A DNA stretch of 55,415 nucleotides from Fonticella tunisiensis (GCF_004364155.1 NZ_SOAZ01000019.1:1-55415), one strand, 5' to 3'; shown: positions 33,568-42,495, counted from the stretch's first letter. Notes: generated by a model from the letters alone, not told the origin. Numbers and translations: made by a program.

Positions 33568-34563
33568 ATGGGTTACAGGATTGCAATAGTTAATTCTAGT
33601 AGTTTTGGAAAGCATTTTCCAGAGCATATGGAAAGACTTAAGGCATTAGGTGAAGTAGAGAGGTTTACTGTTCCACAGGACATGGGTGGAAAGGAATTAG
33701 CTGATAAATTAATGGGATATTCTGTAATAATAGCGAGTGTTACAGCACAATATAATAGAGAGTTTTTTCAGTACAAAGATAAAACACTTTTGATTGCTCG
33801 CCATGGAATAGGATATAACAATATTGATATAACAGCTGCAACAGAAAAAGGAACAATAGTTACAAAGGTACCTGCTATTGTTGAAAGAGAGGCAGTTGCA
33901 GAAAACGCAGTTGCTCTTCTTATGGACGTAATAAGAAAAGTTACACCAGCATCTTTGGCTGCAAAGAATGGAAGATGGTCAGAAAGGGCATCCTTTATGG
34001 GATATGAAATAAAAGATAAGGTTGTAGGTGTTATAGGGCTTGGCAATATTGGAAGTAGGGTTGGCGAGATATTAAAAAATGGATTTAATGCAAAACTTGT
34101 AGCATATGATCCAAATCTTTCAGCTGAAGAAATAAGAAATAGGGGAGCTGAACCATTATCTCTTGAAGATCTTCTTAAGACAGCTGATATAATTTCTCTA
34201 AATGCCTACGTAGATAAGAAAAGCTATCATCTAATTTCTAAGGAAGAATTTGCCCTAATGAAGGATGGTGTAATCATTGTTAATACTGCAAGGGGAGAAC
34301 TAATGGATCAGGATGCGTTATTGAATGCCCTTGATTCAGGTAAGATATGGGCACTCGGAACAGATGTGGTTGAAGGAGAACCAATTGATGTAACACATCC
34401 ACTTTTATCATATGAAAATGTTATAGTTACACCCCATACATCTGCTTATACATATGAATGTTTAAAGGGAATGGGTGATAAGGTAGTTGACGATGTTGAG
34501 AAGGTTTTAAGAGGAGAGATTCCAGAAGCTGTAATAAATACAGATGTATTATCAAAGAAATAA
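33568..34563 (+). CDS. D-isomer-specific 2-hydroxyacid dehydrogenase (possible 2-ketogluconate-6-phosphate reductase)
   Basis: A 331-residue NAD(P)-dependent dehydrogenase. The nucleotide-binding motif is G-V-I-G-L-G-N-I-G-S-R-V near residue 154, and the catalytic Arg, Glu and His appear as N-T-A-R-G-E near residue 238, D-V-V-E-G-E-P near residue 265, and T-P-H-T-S near residue 290. The family interconverts 2-keto and D-2-hydroxy acids. Being the first gene of an operon with 6-phosphogluconate dehydrogenase and a mannose-type PTS, it may reduce 6-phospho-2-ketogluconate to 6-phosphogluconate. That specific substrate is inference from gene order. Confidence 0.88.
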   Translation: MGYRIAIVNSSSFGKHFPEHMERLKALGEVERFTVPQDMGGKELADKLMGYSVIIASVTAQYNREFFQYKDKTLLIARHGIGYNNIDITAATEKGTIVTKVPAIVEREAVAENAVALLMDVIRKVTPASLAAKNGRWSERASFMGYEIKDKVVGVIGLGNIGSRVGEILKNGFNAKLVAYDPNLSAEEIRNRGAEPLSLEDLLKTADIISLNAYVDKKSYHLISKEEFALMKDGVIIVNTARGELMDQDALLNALDSGKIWALGTDVVEGEPIDVTHPLLSYENVIVTPHTSAYTYECLKGMGDKVVDDVEKVLRGEIPEAVINTDVLSKK

Positions 34564-34620
34564 TACTAGATAATCAACAAAATGTTGTAAATGGGGCTTT
34601 AGAGGTAGGAGGTAAAATAT

Positions 34621-36021
34621 ATGAATGACATAGGATTGTTAGGCCTGGGGGTAATGGGTCAAAGTTTGGCTTTAAATATTGCAAATAAAGGTTATAATGT
34701 ATCTGTTTTCAATATTACCTCTGACTTAACAAGAACTTTCATGGAAACCAGGGCAAAGGATAGAAATATCTTTCCTTTTTATGATATTAAATCATTTGTA
34801 GAATCATTAAGTAAACCTAGAAAAATTTTCTTGATGATTGTAGCTGGACAACCTGTTGATGAAATGATACAAAAACTTATACCGTATCTTGATAAGGGTG
34901 ACCTTATAATTGATGGTGGAAATTCTTATTATAAGGATACAACAAGGAGATTAAAAGAGCTGAAGGAAAAGGGCATACTCTACTTAGGGGTTGGAGTTTC
35001 GGGAGGAGAATCCGGTGCACTTAATGGTCCATCATTAATGCCTGGAGGAACAATTGAAGCGTATGATTTGGTAAAAGATATTTTATTAAAAATTTCTGCT
35101 CAAACCGAATCAGGACCATGCTGTGCCTATGTAGGAAATGATTCTGCAGGACATTTCGTAAAAATGCTGCATAATGGAATAGAATACGGAATGATGCAGG
35201 CAATCTCAGAAGTATATGATATTTTAAGAAAAGTATTAAAATTGTCAACGAATGAAATAGCTGAAATTTTTGAGGAATGGAATAGAGGAGAATTAAATTC
35301 TTTTCTTATAGAAATATCGCATAAACTTATGCGGCATATAGATAAATCAACCGGAAAGCCAACACTTGAATTAATATTGGACAAGGCGGGACAGAAAGGT
35401 ACAGGGAAATGGACCGCTGAGGCAGCTTTAGAGCTTGGTATTCCAACACCTTCGTTAAATGCTGCTGTTGAGGGAAGGATTATTACATTCTTCAAGGAGG
35501 ACAGAACTAAATTATCTAGAAAAATACAAAAAAAATATCCAGACCTTACATTAGACAAGGAAAAGATTATAGAGGAACTTAAAAACGCTCTTCTTTTCTC
35601 AAACTTTATACTTTTCTCTCAGGGGCTTTGGTTAATGTCAGAGGCTTCAAAGGTTTATGGATATAATATAAGAATTTCAGATGTACTAAAGATATGGAAG
35701 GGCGGATGTATAATTAGGGCTAAAATGCTGGATTTTTATAGGGAAATAGTTGATGAAAAGGATGATAACTCTAATCTTCTAAATAATGAAAAGTCTATAA
35801 AATTCCTTATGGAAAAAATAGAATCTGTAAAATATATAACAAATGTTGCAAGAGAATACTATATACCAATGCTTATACATAATACCGCATTAGATTATTT
35901 CTTAAGTATGACTGAAGAAAACCTTCCAGCTAATCTTATTCAAGCACAAAGAGATTTTTTTGGAGCTCACACATATAGCAGAATTGATATGGAAGGAACT
36001 TTTCATACGATTTGGGAGTAA
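34621..36021 (+). CDS. gnd: 6-phosphogluconate dehydrogenase, decarboxylating
   Basis: A 466-residue enzyme of normal length that oxidises 6-phosphogluconate to ribulose 5-phosphate, CO2 and NAD(P)H. The cofactor motif G-L-L-G-L-G-V-M-G-Q-S starts at residue 4, the substrate signature I-D-G-G-N-S-Y-Y-K-D-T near residue 99, G-V-S-G-G-E-S-G-A near residue 123 and the catalytic Lys in H-F-V-K-M-L-H-N-G-I-E-Y near residue 178. GGAGG precedes the ATG. It is 57 bases after the dehydrogenase gene. Its placement with a PTS suggests catabolism of an imported sugar acid rather than housekeeping pentose-phosphate duty. Confidence 0.95.
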   Translation: MNDIGLLGLGVMGQSLALNIANKGYNVSVFNITSDLTRTFMETRAKDRNIFPFYDIKSFVESLSKPRKIFLMIVAGQPVDEMIQKLIPYLDKGDLIIDGGNSYYKDTTRRLKELKEKGILYLGVGVSGGESGALNGPSLMPGGTIEAYDLVKDILLKISAQTESGPCCAYVGNDSAGHFVKMLHNGIEYGMMQAISEVYDILRKVLKLSTNEIAEIFEEWNRGELNSFLIEISHKLMRHIDKSTGKPTLELILDKAGQKGTGKWTAEAALELGIPTPSLNAAVEGRIITFFKEDRTKLSRKIQKKYPDLTLDKEKIIEELKNALLFSNFILFSQGLWLMSEASKVYGYNIRISDVLKIWKGGCIIRAKMLDFYREIVDEKDDNSNLLNNEKSIKFLMEKIESVKYITNVAREYYIPMLIHNTALDYFLSMTEENLPANLIQAQRDFFGAHTYSRIDMEGTFHTIWE

Positions 36022-36190
36022 AAAAAGTGCATATATAATTTTATAAAGACTTTATAAATGTGTTTAAAATTTTTGCAGTTTTCTGCATTTACTATATTAT
36101 AACAAATGAGGGAGGGATTAAGGAATACAATTTAATTTAGAATTTATTTTTATAATTATTAATTAAGTGAAATAAGGGGGAATTATTAAA

Positions 36191-36964
36191 ATGCAACATG
36201 CTAGTCTTAGTGTAGCACAATCTTTGTTGATAGCATTGTGGGTAGCAGCTGTTCAATCTCGTGCATTAGGATACTCAACATTAATGCTTAGATTTAGCCC
36301 AATGATGACAGGTTTTATAGTTGGATTAGTAATGGGAGATGTAGCCCAGGCAATGAAAATAACTGCTGCTATTCAGTTGGTTTATATGGGTATGATAGCA
36401 CCTGGTGGAGCAATGCCAAGTGAACCAGCAGTTGCAACTTCAATAGCTGTGCCAGTAGCATTATTATCAGGTTTAAAACCAACTGAAGCAATTGCAATAG
36501 CAGTTCCGGTTGGTATGTTAGGTAGTTACCTTTACCAGTTAAGATTTTATTTCAACACATTTATCATACGTTTAACTGATAAATTTGCCAGTGAAACGAA
36601 TGATAAGGGATTATTCCTTGGAATAATTGTTCTTCCTACAATCGTAAGCTTTGTTTTATATGTACCATTAATATTTGTTGCACTTTATTATGGTGCTCCT
36701 GTAATAGCAAACTTTACAGCTTCACTTGCTGGTGGAAAGATATTCCACATACTAAGTGTAATAGGTGGAGGACTTGCGGCGCTAGGTATTGCCTTGATAC
36801 TTAAGGTAATAGGAAAACCAAGTTTTCTTGTATTCTTCCTGCTAGCTTACTTTATGGCTGTATCTCTAGCATCACTTAAGATTAATACTGTTACATACGC
36901 AATAATCGGTGGAATAGTAGCTTATTTGTATGTAATGTTTACCAGTGCAAATGCAGAAGCATAG
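36191..36964 (+). CDS. Mannose/sorbose-family PTS permease subunit IIC
   Basis: A 257-residue membrane subunit with about seven or eight hydrophobic segments. The family marks A-L-G-Y-S-T-L near residue 25 and the G-D-V-A-Q-A-M-K-I-T-A-A-I-Q-L-V-Y-M-G block near residues 50-68 are clear. With IID it forms the sugar channel. AAGGGGG precedes the ATG by ten bases. It begins 169 bases after gnd, and subunits D, A and B follow. The sugar is not decided by sequence; the surrounding enzymes point to a gluconate- or 2-ketogluconate-like acid. Confidence 0.93.
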   Translation: MQHASLSVAQSLLIALWVAAVQSRALGYSTLMLRFSPMMTGFIVGLVMGDVAQAMKITAAIQLVYMGMIAPGGAMPSEPAVATSIAVPVALLSGLKPTEAIAIAVPVGMLGSYLYQLRFYFNTFIIRLTDKFASETNDKGLFLGIIVLPTIVSFVLYVPLIFVALYYGAPVIANFTASLAGGKIFHILSVIGGGLAALGIALILKVIGKPSFLVFFLLAYFMAVSLASLKINTVTYAIIGGIVAYLYVMFTSANAEA

Positions 36965-36985
36965 AATGAGGGGAGTTGAATAGAG

Positions 36986-37846
36986 ATGAGTGCAGAAAAG
37001 GATAAAAATTTAGCACCTGAAAAAATTACCACGAAGGATTTAGCTAGAAGCTGGTTCAGATGGTGGTATGCAAATGAAATTCCTCACAGCTTTGACAGAT
37101 ATATAGCACCTTCTCTTCTTTGGGGGTTAATGCCAATATTGAGGAAATTATATAAGAAACAAGAAGATTTAAAGGAAGCTTATGAAAGACATATGCAGTT
37201 TTTTAATACACAGGCTATTTGGGGAGGCGGCACTATTTTAGGAATAACTGCTTCACTTGAAGAGGCAAGGGCAAATGCTCTTTATGAAGGGAGAGAGGAT
37301 GAAGCAGTCAGTGCTGAAGTTATTAACAGTACAAAACTAGGTTTAATGGGGCCCCTTGCAGGAATAGGGGATGCCATAGATTCAGGTACAGTGCAGTACA
37401 TACTGTTAGCCATAGCACTTCCGTGGGCGCAGGCTGGCAGTGGTCTTGGAGCATTAATTCCATGGATTGCCTTTGTAACACTCACCTATATTTATGGTTT
37501 CTATTTTGTTAAGCTCGGACACAGATTAGGACGTGCGGCAGCAGTTGAAATAGTTGGTGGCGCTAACATAAAGAAATTGCTAAATGGATTATCAGTATTA
37601 GGTATATTTATGATGGGTATCCTCGCTGCTTCCTATGTGAAGGTATCAACATCATTTAAATGGACAATTTCAGGAAAGGAATTTGTTCTTCAAAATATAT
37701 TGGATCAAGTATTACCAGGTTTACTGCCACTTGTTACTGTAATGGGTGTTTACTTATACTTTACAAAGAAGGGATTAAAGATTACTCAGGCACTATTAGG
37801 ATTATCAGTTATATTAGGAATCCTTGCAGGAATAGGATTACTGTAA
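36986..37846 (+). CDS. Mannose/sorbose-family PTS permease subunit IID
   Basis: A 286-residue subunit with a hydrophilic first half and several C-terminal membrane spans. Family motifs include F-N-T-Q-A-I-W-G-G-G-T-I-L-G near residue 69 and G-L-M-G-P-L-A-G-I-G-D-A-I-D-S-G-T near residue 115. It partners with IIC in transport. It starts 21 bases after the IIC gene, and a stable hairpin follows its stop codon before the IIA gene. Confidence 0.94.
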   Translation: MSAEKDKNLAPEKITTKDLARSWFRWWYANEIPHSFDRYIAPSLLWGLMPILRKLYKKQEDLKEAYERHMQFFNTQAIWGGGTILGITASLEEARANALYEGREDEAVSAEVINSTKLGLMGPLAGIGDAIDSGTVQYILLAIALPWAQAGSGLGALIPWIAFVTLTYIYGFYFVKLGHRLGRAAAVEIVGGANIKKLLNGLSVLGIFMMGILAASYVKVSTSFKWTISGKEFVLQNILDQVLPGLLPLVTVMGVYLYFTKKGLKITQALLGLSVILGILAGIGLL

Positions 37847-37864
37847 TTTAAAATTAGTATTCAT

Positions 37865-37932
37865 GTTGTGGGCAGCTGGTTGACAGATGCATTATTATAA
37901 TGAAAATTTTATATATCCATGCTGCCCATAAC
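37865..37932 (+). other. Intra-operon hairpin between PTS IID and IIA
   Basis: GTTGTGGGCAGC (37865-37876) pairs with GCTGCCCATAAC (37921-37932), 12 bp with one wobble, enclosing a 44-nt AT-rich loop. No T-run follows directly. It could be a processing or partial-termination site that sets different levels of membrane (IIC, IID) and soluble (IIA, IIB) subunits. Confidence 0.65.
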
Positions 37933-38017
37933 AAAAATGTAAATTCGAAAAGTAACTTATAATATAAGATATTGTAAGTTTTATGGATATATATGGATCA
38001 AGTAATGAGGTGATTAT

Positions 38018-38413
38018 ATGAAGAAAAAATTCCTATTAATTATTACCCATGGAAATTTTGGAAAGGAATTACTAAAAAGTGTTGAAATGATCATGGGTGA
38101 ACAGGAGGATGCCGCTGCTCTTGGACTTAACCTAGGTGATGATGTTGATGTTTTAAGGGCTGATGTTGAAAGGATTATTGCAGAAAATGAAAAAGCCGAT
38201 AAAGATACTATTGTTCTTGTTGACTTATTGGGAGGAAGCCCATCTAATGTAGGGCTGTATGCTCTAAAAAATCATGATATTAAGGTTATTACAGGGGTTA
38301 ATATGCTTATGCTAATAGAGTTCTTTTCATCTAGGGAGTTTGAAGAGTTAGAAGATTTAGTTGAAAAAATGATAAATTCAGGCGTTGAAGGTATAAAAAA
38401 ATTTCAAAAATAA
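38018..38413 (+). CDS. Mannose-family PTS subunit IIA
   Basis: A 131-residue cytosolic phosphocarrier. It accepts phosphate from HPr on His11 in L-L-I-I-T-H-G-N-F-G and passes it to IIB. The D-L-L-G-G-S-P-S-N-V segment near residue 68 is the conserved loop of this family. GAGGTGAT precedes the ATG. It lies 171 bases after IID, separated by a hairpin, and 39 bases before IIB. Confidence 0.93.
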   Translation: MKKKFLLIITHGNFGKELLKSVEMIMGEQEDAAALGLNLGDDVDVLRADVERIIAENEKADKDTIVLVDLLGGSPSNVGLYALKNHDIKVITGVNMLMLIEFFSSREFEELEDLVEKMINSGVEGIKKFQK

Positions 38414-38452
38414 TACTTATTAATAAATAAATTAGAAAGGGAAGTGATAAAT

Positions 38453-38941
38453 ATGGGAGAAATAAATTTAGCAAGAGTAGATGACAGACTAATTCATGGA
38501 CAGGTTATGACAAAATGGTCAAGAGGACTAAATACAAATGCTATTTTTGTTGTTGATAATCCAACTGCCAAGGATCCATTCATGAAGGAAGTTTACATTA
38601 TGTCAACAGCAAGTTCTGGAATGACAATAAAGGTTTTCAGCACAGATGAGGTAGTGGAATATTGGAATAAGACAAAATTTGAAAACTACAGGGCAATTCT
38701 TTTATTCAAAAATATTGATACTGTCAATGAAGTTGTTGAAAAGGGATTGCCTATAACTAGATTAAATATTGGTGGAATTGCTAAAACAAAGGAAGCTAAA
38801 TTTGTTATACCAAGTGTTGGTCTTAAGCCTTCAGATGCAGAAATCCTTAAATCACTAGCTTCAAAAGGAATAGAAGTATTTTTCCAAACAGTTCCAGATA
38901 CAAAAGCTGTTACTTTGCAGGATGCATTAAAGAATTTTTAA
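38453..38941 (+). CDS. Mannose/fructose/sorbose-family PTS subunit IIB
   Basis: A 162-residue cytosolic phosphocarrier with the active His15 in A-R-V-D-D-R-L-I-H-G-Q-V. Further family segments are the V-V-D-N-P-T-A-K-D-P region near residue 33 and L-N-I-G-G-I-A near residue 102. I start at ATG 38453, nine bases after AAAGGGAAG; a GTG three codons earlier lies in the ribosome site. Together with the three preceding genes it makes a full mannose-type transporter. Confidence 0.93.
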   Translation: MGEINLARVDDRLIHGQVMTKWSRGLNTNAIFVVDNPTAKDPFMKEVYIMSTASSGMTIKVFSTDEVVEYWNKTKFENYRAILLFKNIDTVNEVVEKGLPITRLNIGGIAKTKEAKFVIPSVGLKPSDAEILKSLASKGIEVFFQTVPDTKAVTLQDALKNF

Positions 38942-38970
38942 TAAGATATAAAAAATCTCTATAATAAAAA

Positions 38971-39030
38971 AACCCCATTTCCAAAGCAGACCAATAATTT
39001 TAACAATAAAAGGACATTTGGAAAGGGGTT
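38971..39030 (+). other. Intra-operon hairpin after PTS IIB
   Basis: AACCCCATTTCCAAA (38971-38985) pairs with TTTGGAAAGGGGTT (39017-39030), 14 pairs with one mismatch position, around a 31-nt loop. It is 30 bases after the IIB stop. A run of seven A residues precedes it, so on the other strand it would look like an intrinsic terminator. Confidence 0.6.
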
Positions 39031-39086
39031 CAAATTTTATGATTATAAATAAAAATAATCTATTGTTTAATAAAGGAGGATAAAAA

Positions 39087-40046
39087 ATGACTAAGAGAAT
39101 ATTAATAACTCCGAGATCATTTGGAAAAACAAGTAATGCTCCATTTGAAATTTTGGAGAGATATGGATATGAAATAATTAAAAATTCTTCTGGCAAACAG
39201 TATACAGAGGAGGAATTATTAAATATTGTTGAAGATATAGACGGAATGATTGTAGGATTAGACACTATTTCAGCTAAAGTATTACAAAGGGCAAAAAATC
39301 TAAAAGTTATAACTAAATATGGTGTTGGTTTAGATAATATAGATCTTGAAACAGCAAAAAAACTTGGAATTAAAGTTACATATACACCAGGTGCCAATAA
39401 TGAATCGGTAGCAGATCATGCCTTTGCTTTGATGTTAAGTTTAAGCAGAAATATTATAAAGCTGGATAAAATAGTTAGAGATAGGGGATGGGAAAAAATA
39501 ATTGGATGTGAAATATACGGTAAAACAATAGGAATTGTTGGAACAGGAGCAATTGGAAGGGGAGTAGCAAAGAGAGCAAAGGGGTTTGATATGGAAGTAT
39601 TGGCCTATGATATATATCCTGACCATGATTTTGCTGTAAAAAATGGAATAAAATATGTAGATAAAAGGACTTTATTAGAAAAATCTGATTTTATAACACT
39701 TCACGTACCTTTAACAGATGAAATGTATCATTTTATAGATGAGGAAGATTTAAATCTAATGAAGAACACTGCCTATATAATTAACACAGCTAGAGGTGGA
39801 ATTGTTAATGAGGAAGCATTATACAGGGCTTTAAAAGATGGCAGAATTGCAGGGGCAGCACTAGATGTATTCGAGATTGAACCCCCTGTTTCTAATAAGC
39901 TATTGGAGCTAGATAATGTAATTTTATCTCCACATTGTGGGGCTTCTACAATTGACGCTACTAACAGAATGGGAATGATGGCAGTAGAAGGACTTATAAG
40001 CGTATTGGAAGGGATTGAACCTAAATATCTTGTACAGGGGTTTTAG
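39087..40046 (+). CDS. Phosphoglycerate dehydrogenase-like 2-hydroxyacid dehydrogenase
   Basis: A 319-residue member of the D-2-hydroxyacid dehydrogenase family without the C-terminal ACT domain of biosynthetic SerA. The NAD motif G-I-V-G-T-G-A-I-G-R-G-V is near residue 149, with catalytic N-T-A-R-G-G near residue 232, D-V-F-E-I-E-P near residue 260 and S-P-H-C-G-A near residue 281. It has a good ribosome site (AAAGGAGG). It is a second reductase in the same sugar-acid cluster, only distantly similar to the one at 33568, so it may act on a different keto or hydroxy acid. The substrate is unknown. Confidence 0.88.
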   Translation: MTKRILITPRSFGKTSNAPFEILERYGYEIIKNSSGKQYTEEELLNIVEDIDGMIVGLDTISAKVLQRAKNLKVITKYGVGLDNIDLETAKKLGIKVTYTPGANNESVADHAFALMLSLSRNIIKLDKIVRDRGWEKIIGCEIYGKTIGIVGTGAIGRGVAKRAKGFDMEVLAYDIYPDHDFAVKNGIKYVDKRTLLEKSDFITLHVPLTDEMYHFIDEEDLNLMKNTAYIINTARGGIVNEEALYRALKDGRIAGAALDVFEIEPPVSNKLLELDNVILSPHCGASTIDATNRMGMMAVEGLISVLEGIEPKYLVQGF

Positions 40047-40080
40047 TTTCATTTTTTATTAAAACGCAGGGGGAATGATA

Positions 40081-40923
40081 GTGAATTTTCAAAATGATAC
40101 AAGTAAATATAAAAAAAGATTTGGATTAAACATAGAGGAAGCAAAAAATATAAAACTAATTGCTTTAGATCTAGATGGAACATTATTAGATGATGATTTA
40201 AAAATCTCTAAAAGAACAATTGATTGTATAAAAAGTCTGGTACATAGAGGTATCAACATTGCGTTAGTGACGGGAAGAACTCTAGGATCTGCCTATTTGG
40301 TTAGAGACATTTTAGGTGTTGAGGTACCAATAGTTGCATATAATGGCGGAAGAATAGTTGTTCCACCAAAGGGAGAGATTTATACTGCCAAAATACCCCT
40401 TACTGAGGCTATAAAAATAATAAAATATGCTGAAAATAAGGAGCTTTATGTTAAGGCATATATAGATGATTTGATGTATGTTGAAAAAGATGAAGAAGCC
40501 TCAAGGATTTTCTGCCAAAAACGCGGGATAGAATATAAGGTTGTTGGAAAGCTGAGTGAAAACCTTACAGAAGATGTTAATATGATTATAATTTATTATA
40601 AAGACCCAATATACGGTAAGATTGATGACGAACTTAAGAATATAAATGTAAATATAACTGCTTCAGCCACAATAGCATTGGACTTTGTACCAAAGGAAGT
40701 ATCAAAAAGCAATGGACTAAAATTAGTTGCAAATTACCTTAACATTAGAAGAGAAGAGATTTTAGCCATAGGAAACAGCCAAAATGATATTGATATGCTT
40801 AGTTTTGCTGGAATAGGAATAGCAATGAAAAATGCAGATTCTATGCTTCAGGAAAGATGGAACCACTTTACCGAGTATACAAACAATGAAGAAGGGGTAT
40901 ATCATATTTTAAAACAGATTTAG
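40081..40923 (+). CDS. Cof-type HAD-IIB phosphatase
   Basis: A 280-residue hydrolase of the HAD superfamily, Cof subfamily. Motif I is I-A-L-D-L-D-G-T-L-L-D-D near residue 28 (nucleophile Asp), motif II lies in V-T-G-R-T near residue 63, and motif IV G-N-S-Q-N-D-I-D-M-L near residue 230, with the IIB cap between. Such enzymes dephosphorylate sugar phosphates. I prefer GTG 40081, seven bases after AGGGGG, over ATG 40075. It is 34 bases after the dehydrogenase and closes the cluster, perhaps relieving phosphosugar build-up. Confidence 0.9.
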   Translation: MNFQNDTSKYKKRFGLNIEEAKNIKLIALDLDGTLLDDDLKISKRTIDCIKSLVHRGINIALVTGRTLGSAYLVRDILGVEVPIVAYNGGRIVVPPKGEIYTAKIPLTEAIKIIKYAENKELYVKAYIDDLMYVEKDEEASRIFCQKRGIEYKVVGKLSENLTEDVNMIIIYYKDPIYGKIDDELKNINVNITASATIALDFVPKEVSKSNGLKLVANYLNIRREEILAIGNSQNDIDMLSFAGIGIAMKNADSMLQERWNHFTEYTNNEEGVYHILKQI

Positions 40924-40981
40924 CTTTGAGAACGCCCACAGATTTGTGTAAATTTATTTAGATAAGATTAATTCAAACTGG

Positions 40982-41022
40982 AAATTACTATAGGAGACAA
41001 CTCCTGTAGTAATTTTTATTTT
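40982..41022 (+). terminator. Strong intrinsic terminator of the sugar-acid operon
   Basis: AAATTACTATAGGAG (40982-40996) and CTCCTGTAGTAATTT (41001-41015) pair over 15 bp with one wobble around ACAA, followed by TTATTTTTT. It lies 58 bases after the HAD gene. Confidence 0.9.
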
Positions 41023-41085
41023 TTGTGGGGTATTACTAAATAATGTGATAGTGTAACTGCGGTTCAATGTGAATGTCAATAGAAA

Positions 41086-41223
41086 TTTGAGCCACTTCCT
41101 AAGGTTTTATTCTCAGGCTAATCCATGTTGCCTTGCAACCAAAGATACATTACCTGTTTCTACTGCTGCTTTAACTATTGACTCTTTAAATTCAGGTGTA
41201 TATTTCTTTCTTGTTATCGACAT
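41086..41223 (-). pseudogene. IS3-family transposase OrfA remnant
   Basis: Reading leftwards from ATG at 41223 the frame encodes M-S-I-T-R-K-K-Y-T-P-E-F-K-E-S-I-V-K-A-A and V-S-L-V-A-R-Q-H-G, the helix-turn-helix start of IS3-type OrfA proteins. TGA at 41113 and a further in-frame stop two codons on interrupt it. Only about 45 codons remain and no OrfB was found. Confidence 0.75.
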
Positions 41224-41394
41224 AATGCATTCCACCTAGCCAATAATATCTTATCATATTAAGACACACTGCCCAAGTACTTTAGGGGGCTAAATAGCAG
41301 GGCTATTTTGTTGTATATATGTTTGAGATTTTTGAGAATTGTCCCGAGGTATGAGGTACGGGGTGCCTGTTATAGGATGAGTGTTTTCATAATA

Positions 41395-41422
41395 TTGTAA
41401 TTTTCGACAGATATGGTATAAT
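41395..41422 (+). promoter_or_regulatory. Predicted promoter of the alpha-glucoside cluster regulator
   Basis: TTGTAA (41395-41400) and TATAAT (41417-41422) have 16-base spacing, about 120 bases before the rpiR-type gene. TCAAACGTTTCTGA near 41449 weakly resembles a catabolite-response element. Confidence 0.5.
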
Positions 41423-41544
41423 CACATTTGATAATATAGGTAATTTTCAAACGTTTCTGATAAAAGAGTTATAGATTTAGTTTGAGATATAGTTTATAGT
41501 TTTAAAAAGTGAGGGGCAATTATTTAAAAAGTGAGGGGGGAATT

Positions 41545-42285
41545 ATGGAAAATTTAGCTAAATTATTTAATAAATTAACAAATAGCGAACAGAAGGTATT
41601 CACATATATCTATCAAAATCAACAAAAAGTTATGAAGATGAGGATAAGTGATTTAGCTAAGGAAACTTATACGTCTAAAACTGTGATTATTAACATGGCT
41701 CAAAAGTTAGGATTTGAGGGCTTTGCGGATTTAAAGTATTATCTTAAATCTGTAAATAATGATGAAGATGACAAAAAAGTTTTAGAGGATTTGCAGTATA
41801 ACTTAAAACAAAATATTGAGAAAACATTTGTTGTAGTAGAAACGGATTTATATAAAACAATTACCAGGCAGATATTAGATGCTAAAACTGTGTACGTTTT
41901 TGCCAGGGGTACAAGTAAAGCGGCCGGACATTACTTGAATCATCTGCTCCTTACCATTGGGATCAAGTGTATATTTGTCGACGACTATAATTTGCTTACC
42001 CTTGTTGGTAATACATTGACAAGAGATGAATTGGTAATTTTGATTTCCTTGTCAGGGAATACGGAAAAAATACTTGAGGTGGCTAATATGGCAAAGGTCA
42101 AGGGGGTTAAAAGCATAGCAATAACCTCCTTTGGGAACAATGAATTATCCAGGATATGCGATTATACCCTGCATTGTGTAGCAAATGATACCGAGACTAA
42201 GCACAACGACAGCATATCCAGAATAGGAATGTTCATAGTTATTGAAATGATTGTTAATTGTATAAAGGAACTCGATAGAAAATAG
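41545..42285 (+). CDS. RpiR-family transcriptional regulator (alpha-glucoside cluster)
   Basis: A 246-residue regulator. The HTH_6 domain covers residues 1-75 (L-T-N-S-E-Q-K-V-F-T-Y-I and S-K-T-V-I-I-N-M-A-Q-K-L-G-F), and the SIS domain about 105-240 (V-Y-V-F-A-R-G-T-S-K-A-A near residue 117; L-I-S-L-S-G-N-T-E-K near residue 166). The ATG at 41545 follows GAGGGGGG. It precedes an alpha-glucoside PTS and a 6-phospho-alpha-glucosidase, so it probably senses a phosphodisaccharide or glucose 6-phosphate and controls them. It is only distantly related to the regulator at 32398. Confidence 0.9.
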   Translation: MENLAKLFNKLTNSEQKVFTYIYQNQQKVMKMRISDLAKETYTSKTVIINMAQKLGFEGFADLKYYLKSVNNDEDDKKVLEDLQYNLKQNIEKTFVVVETDLYKTITRQILDAKTVYVFARGTSKAAGHYLNHLLLTIGIKCIFVDDYNLLTLVGNTLTRDELVILISLSGNTEKILEVANMAKVKGVKSIAITSFGNNELSRICDYTLHCVANDTETKHNDSISRIGMFIVIEMIVNCIKELDRK

Positions 42286-42307
42286 CTCGTTTAAAGACGG
42301 GCTATTT
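42280..42307 (+). terminator. Terminator overlapping the regulator's stop codon
   Basis: AAATAGCTCGT (42280-42290) pairs with ACGGGCTATTT (42297-42307) with one wobble, then ATTTTTATCC. The stop codon of the regulator lies inside the left arm. The following 190 bases hold no recognised gene. Confidence 0.7.
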
Positions 42308-42495
42308 ATTTTTATCCAGACTTTAACATGACCCAGTTCATTTCCCATGACCTGAGACATTATCTAGGAAAAGAGTATCATCAGGAATCATTGTCAAGCC
42401 TTCCGGCGGAATGTAAAATCTTTATTAAGAAGGGCGCTCTTCTAGTAAATGCTTCATAGGATATATTTTAAAATTTGTAAATGGAGGAAGGCGAG

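Larger units (their letters stand above)
40924..41544. other. Long gap with terminator, IS3 remnant and promoter
   Basis: The only elements I can support in this 621-base gap are the terminator at 40982-41022, a leftward IS3-type transposase fragment at 41086-41223 and the promoter at 41395-41422. The sequence AAAAAGTGAGGGG is repeated just before the next gene (41502-41514 and 41526-41538), duplicating its ribosome site. Confidence 0.6.

Noticed and set aside
41449-41462. Catabolite-response element before the alpha-glucoside regulator
   Set aside because: The match to the consensus is poor on both half-sites; noted only as weak resemblance.
42322-42463. Possible small gene or remnant after the RpiR terminator
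   Set aside because: An open stretch of about 46 codons exists, but it has no ribosome site and no recognisable family.
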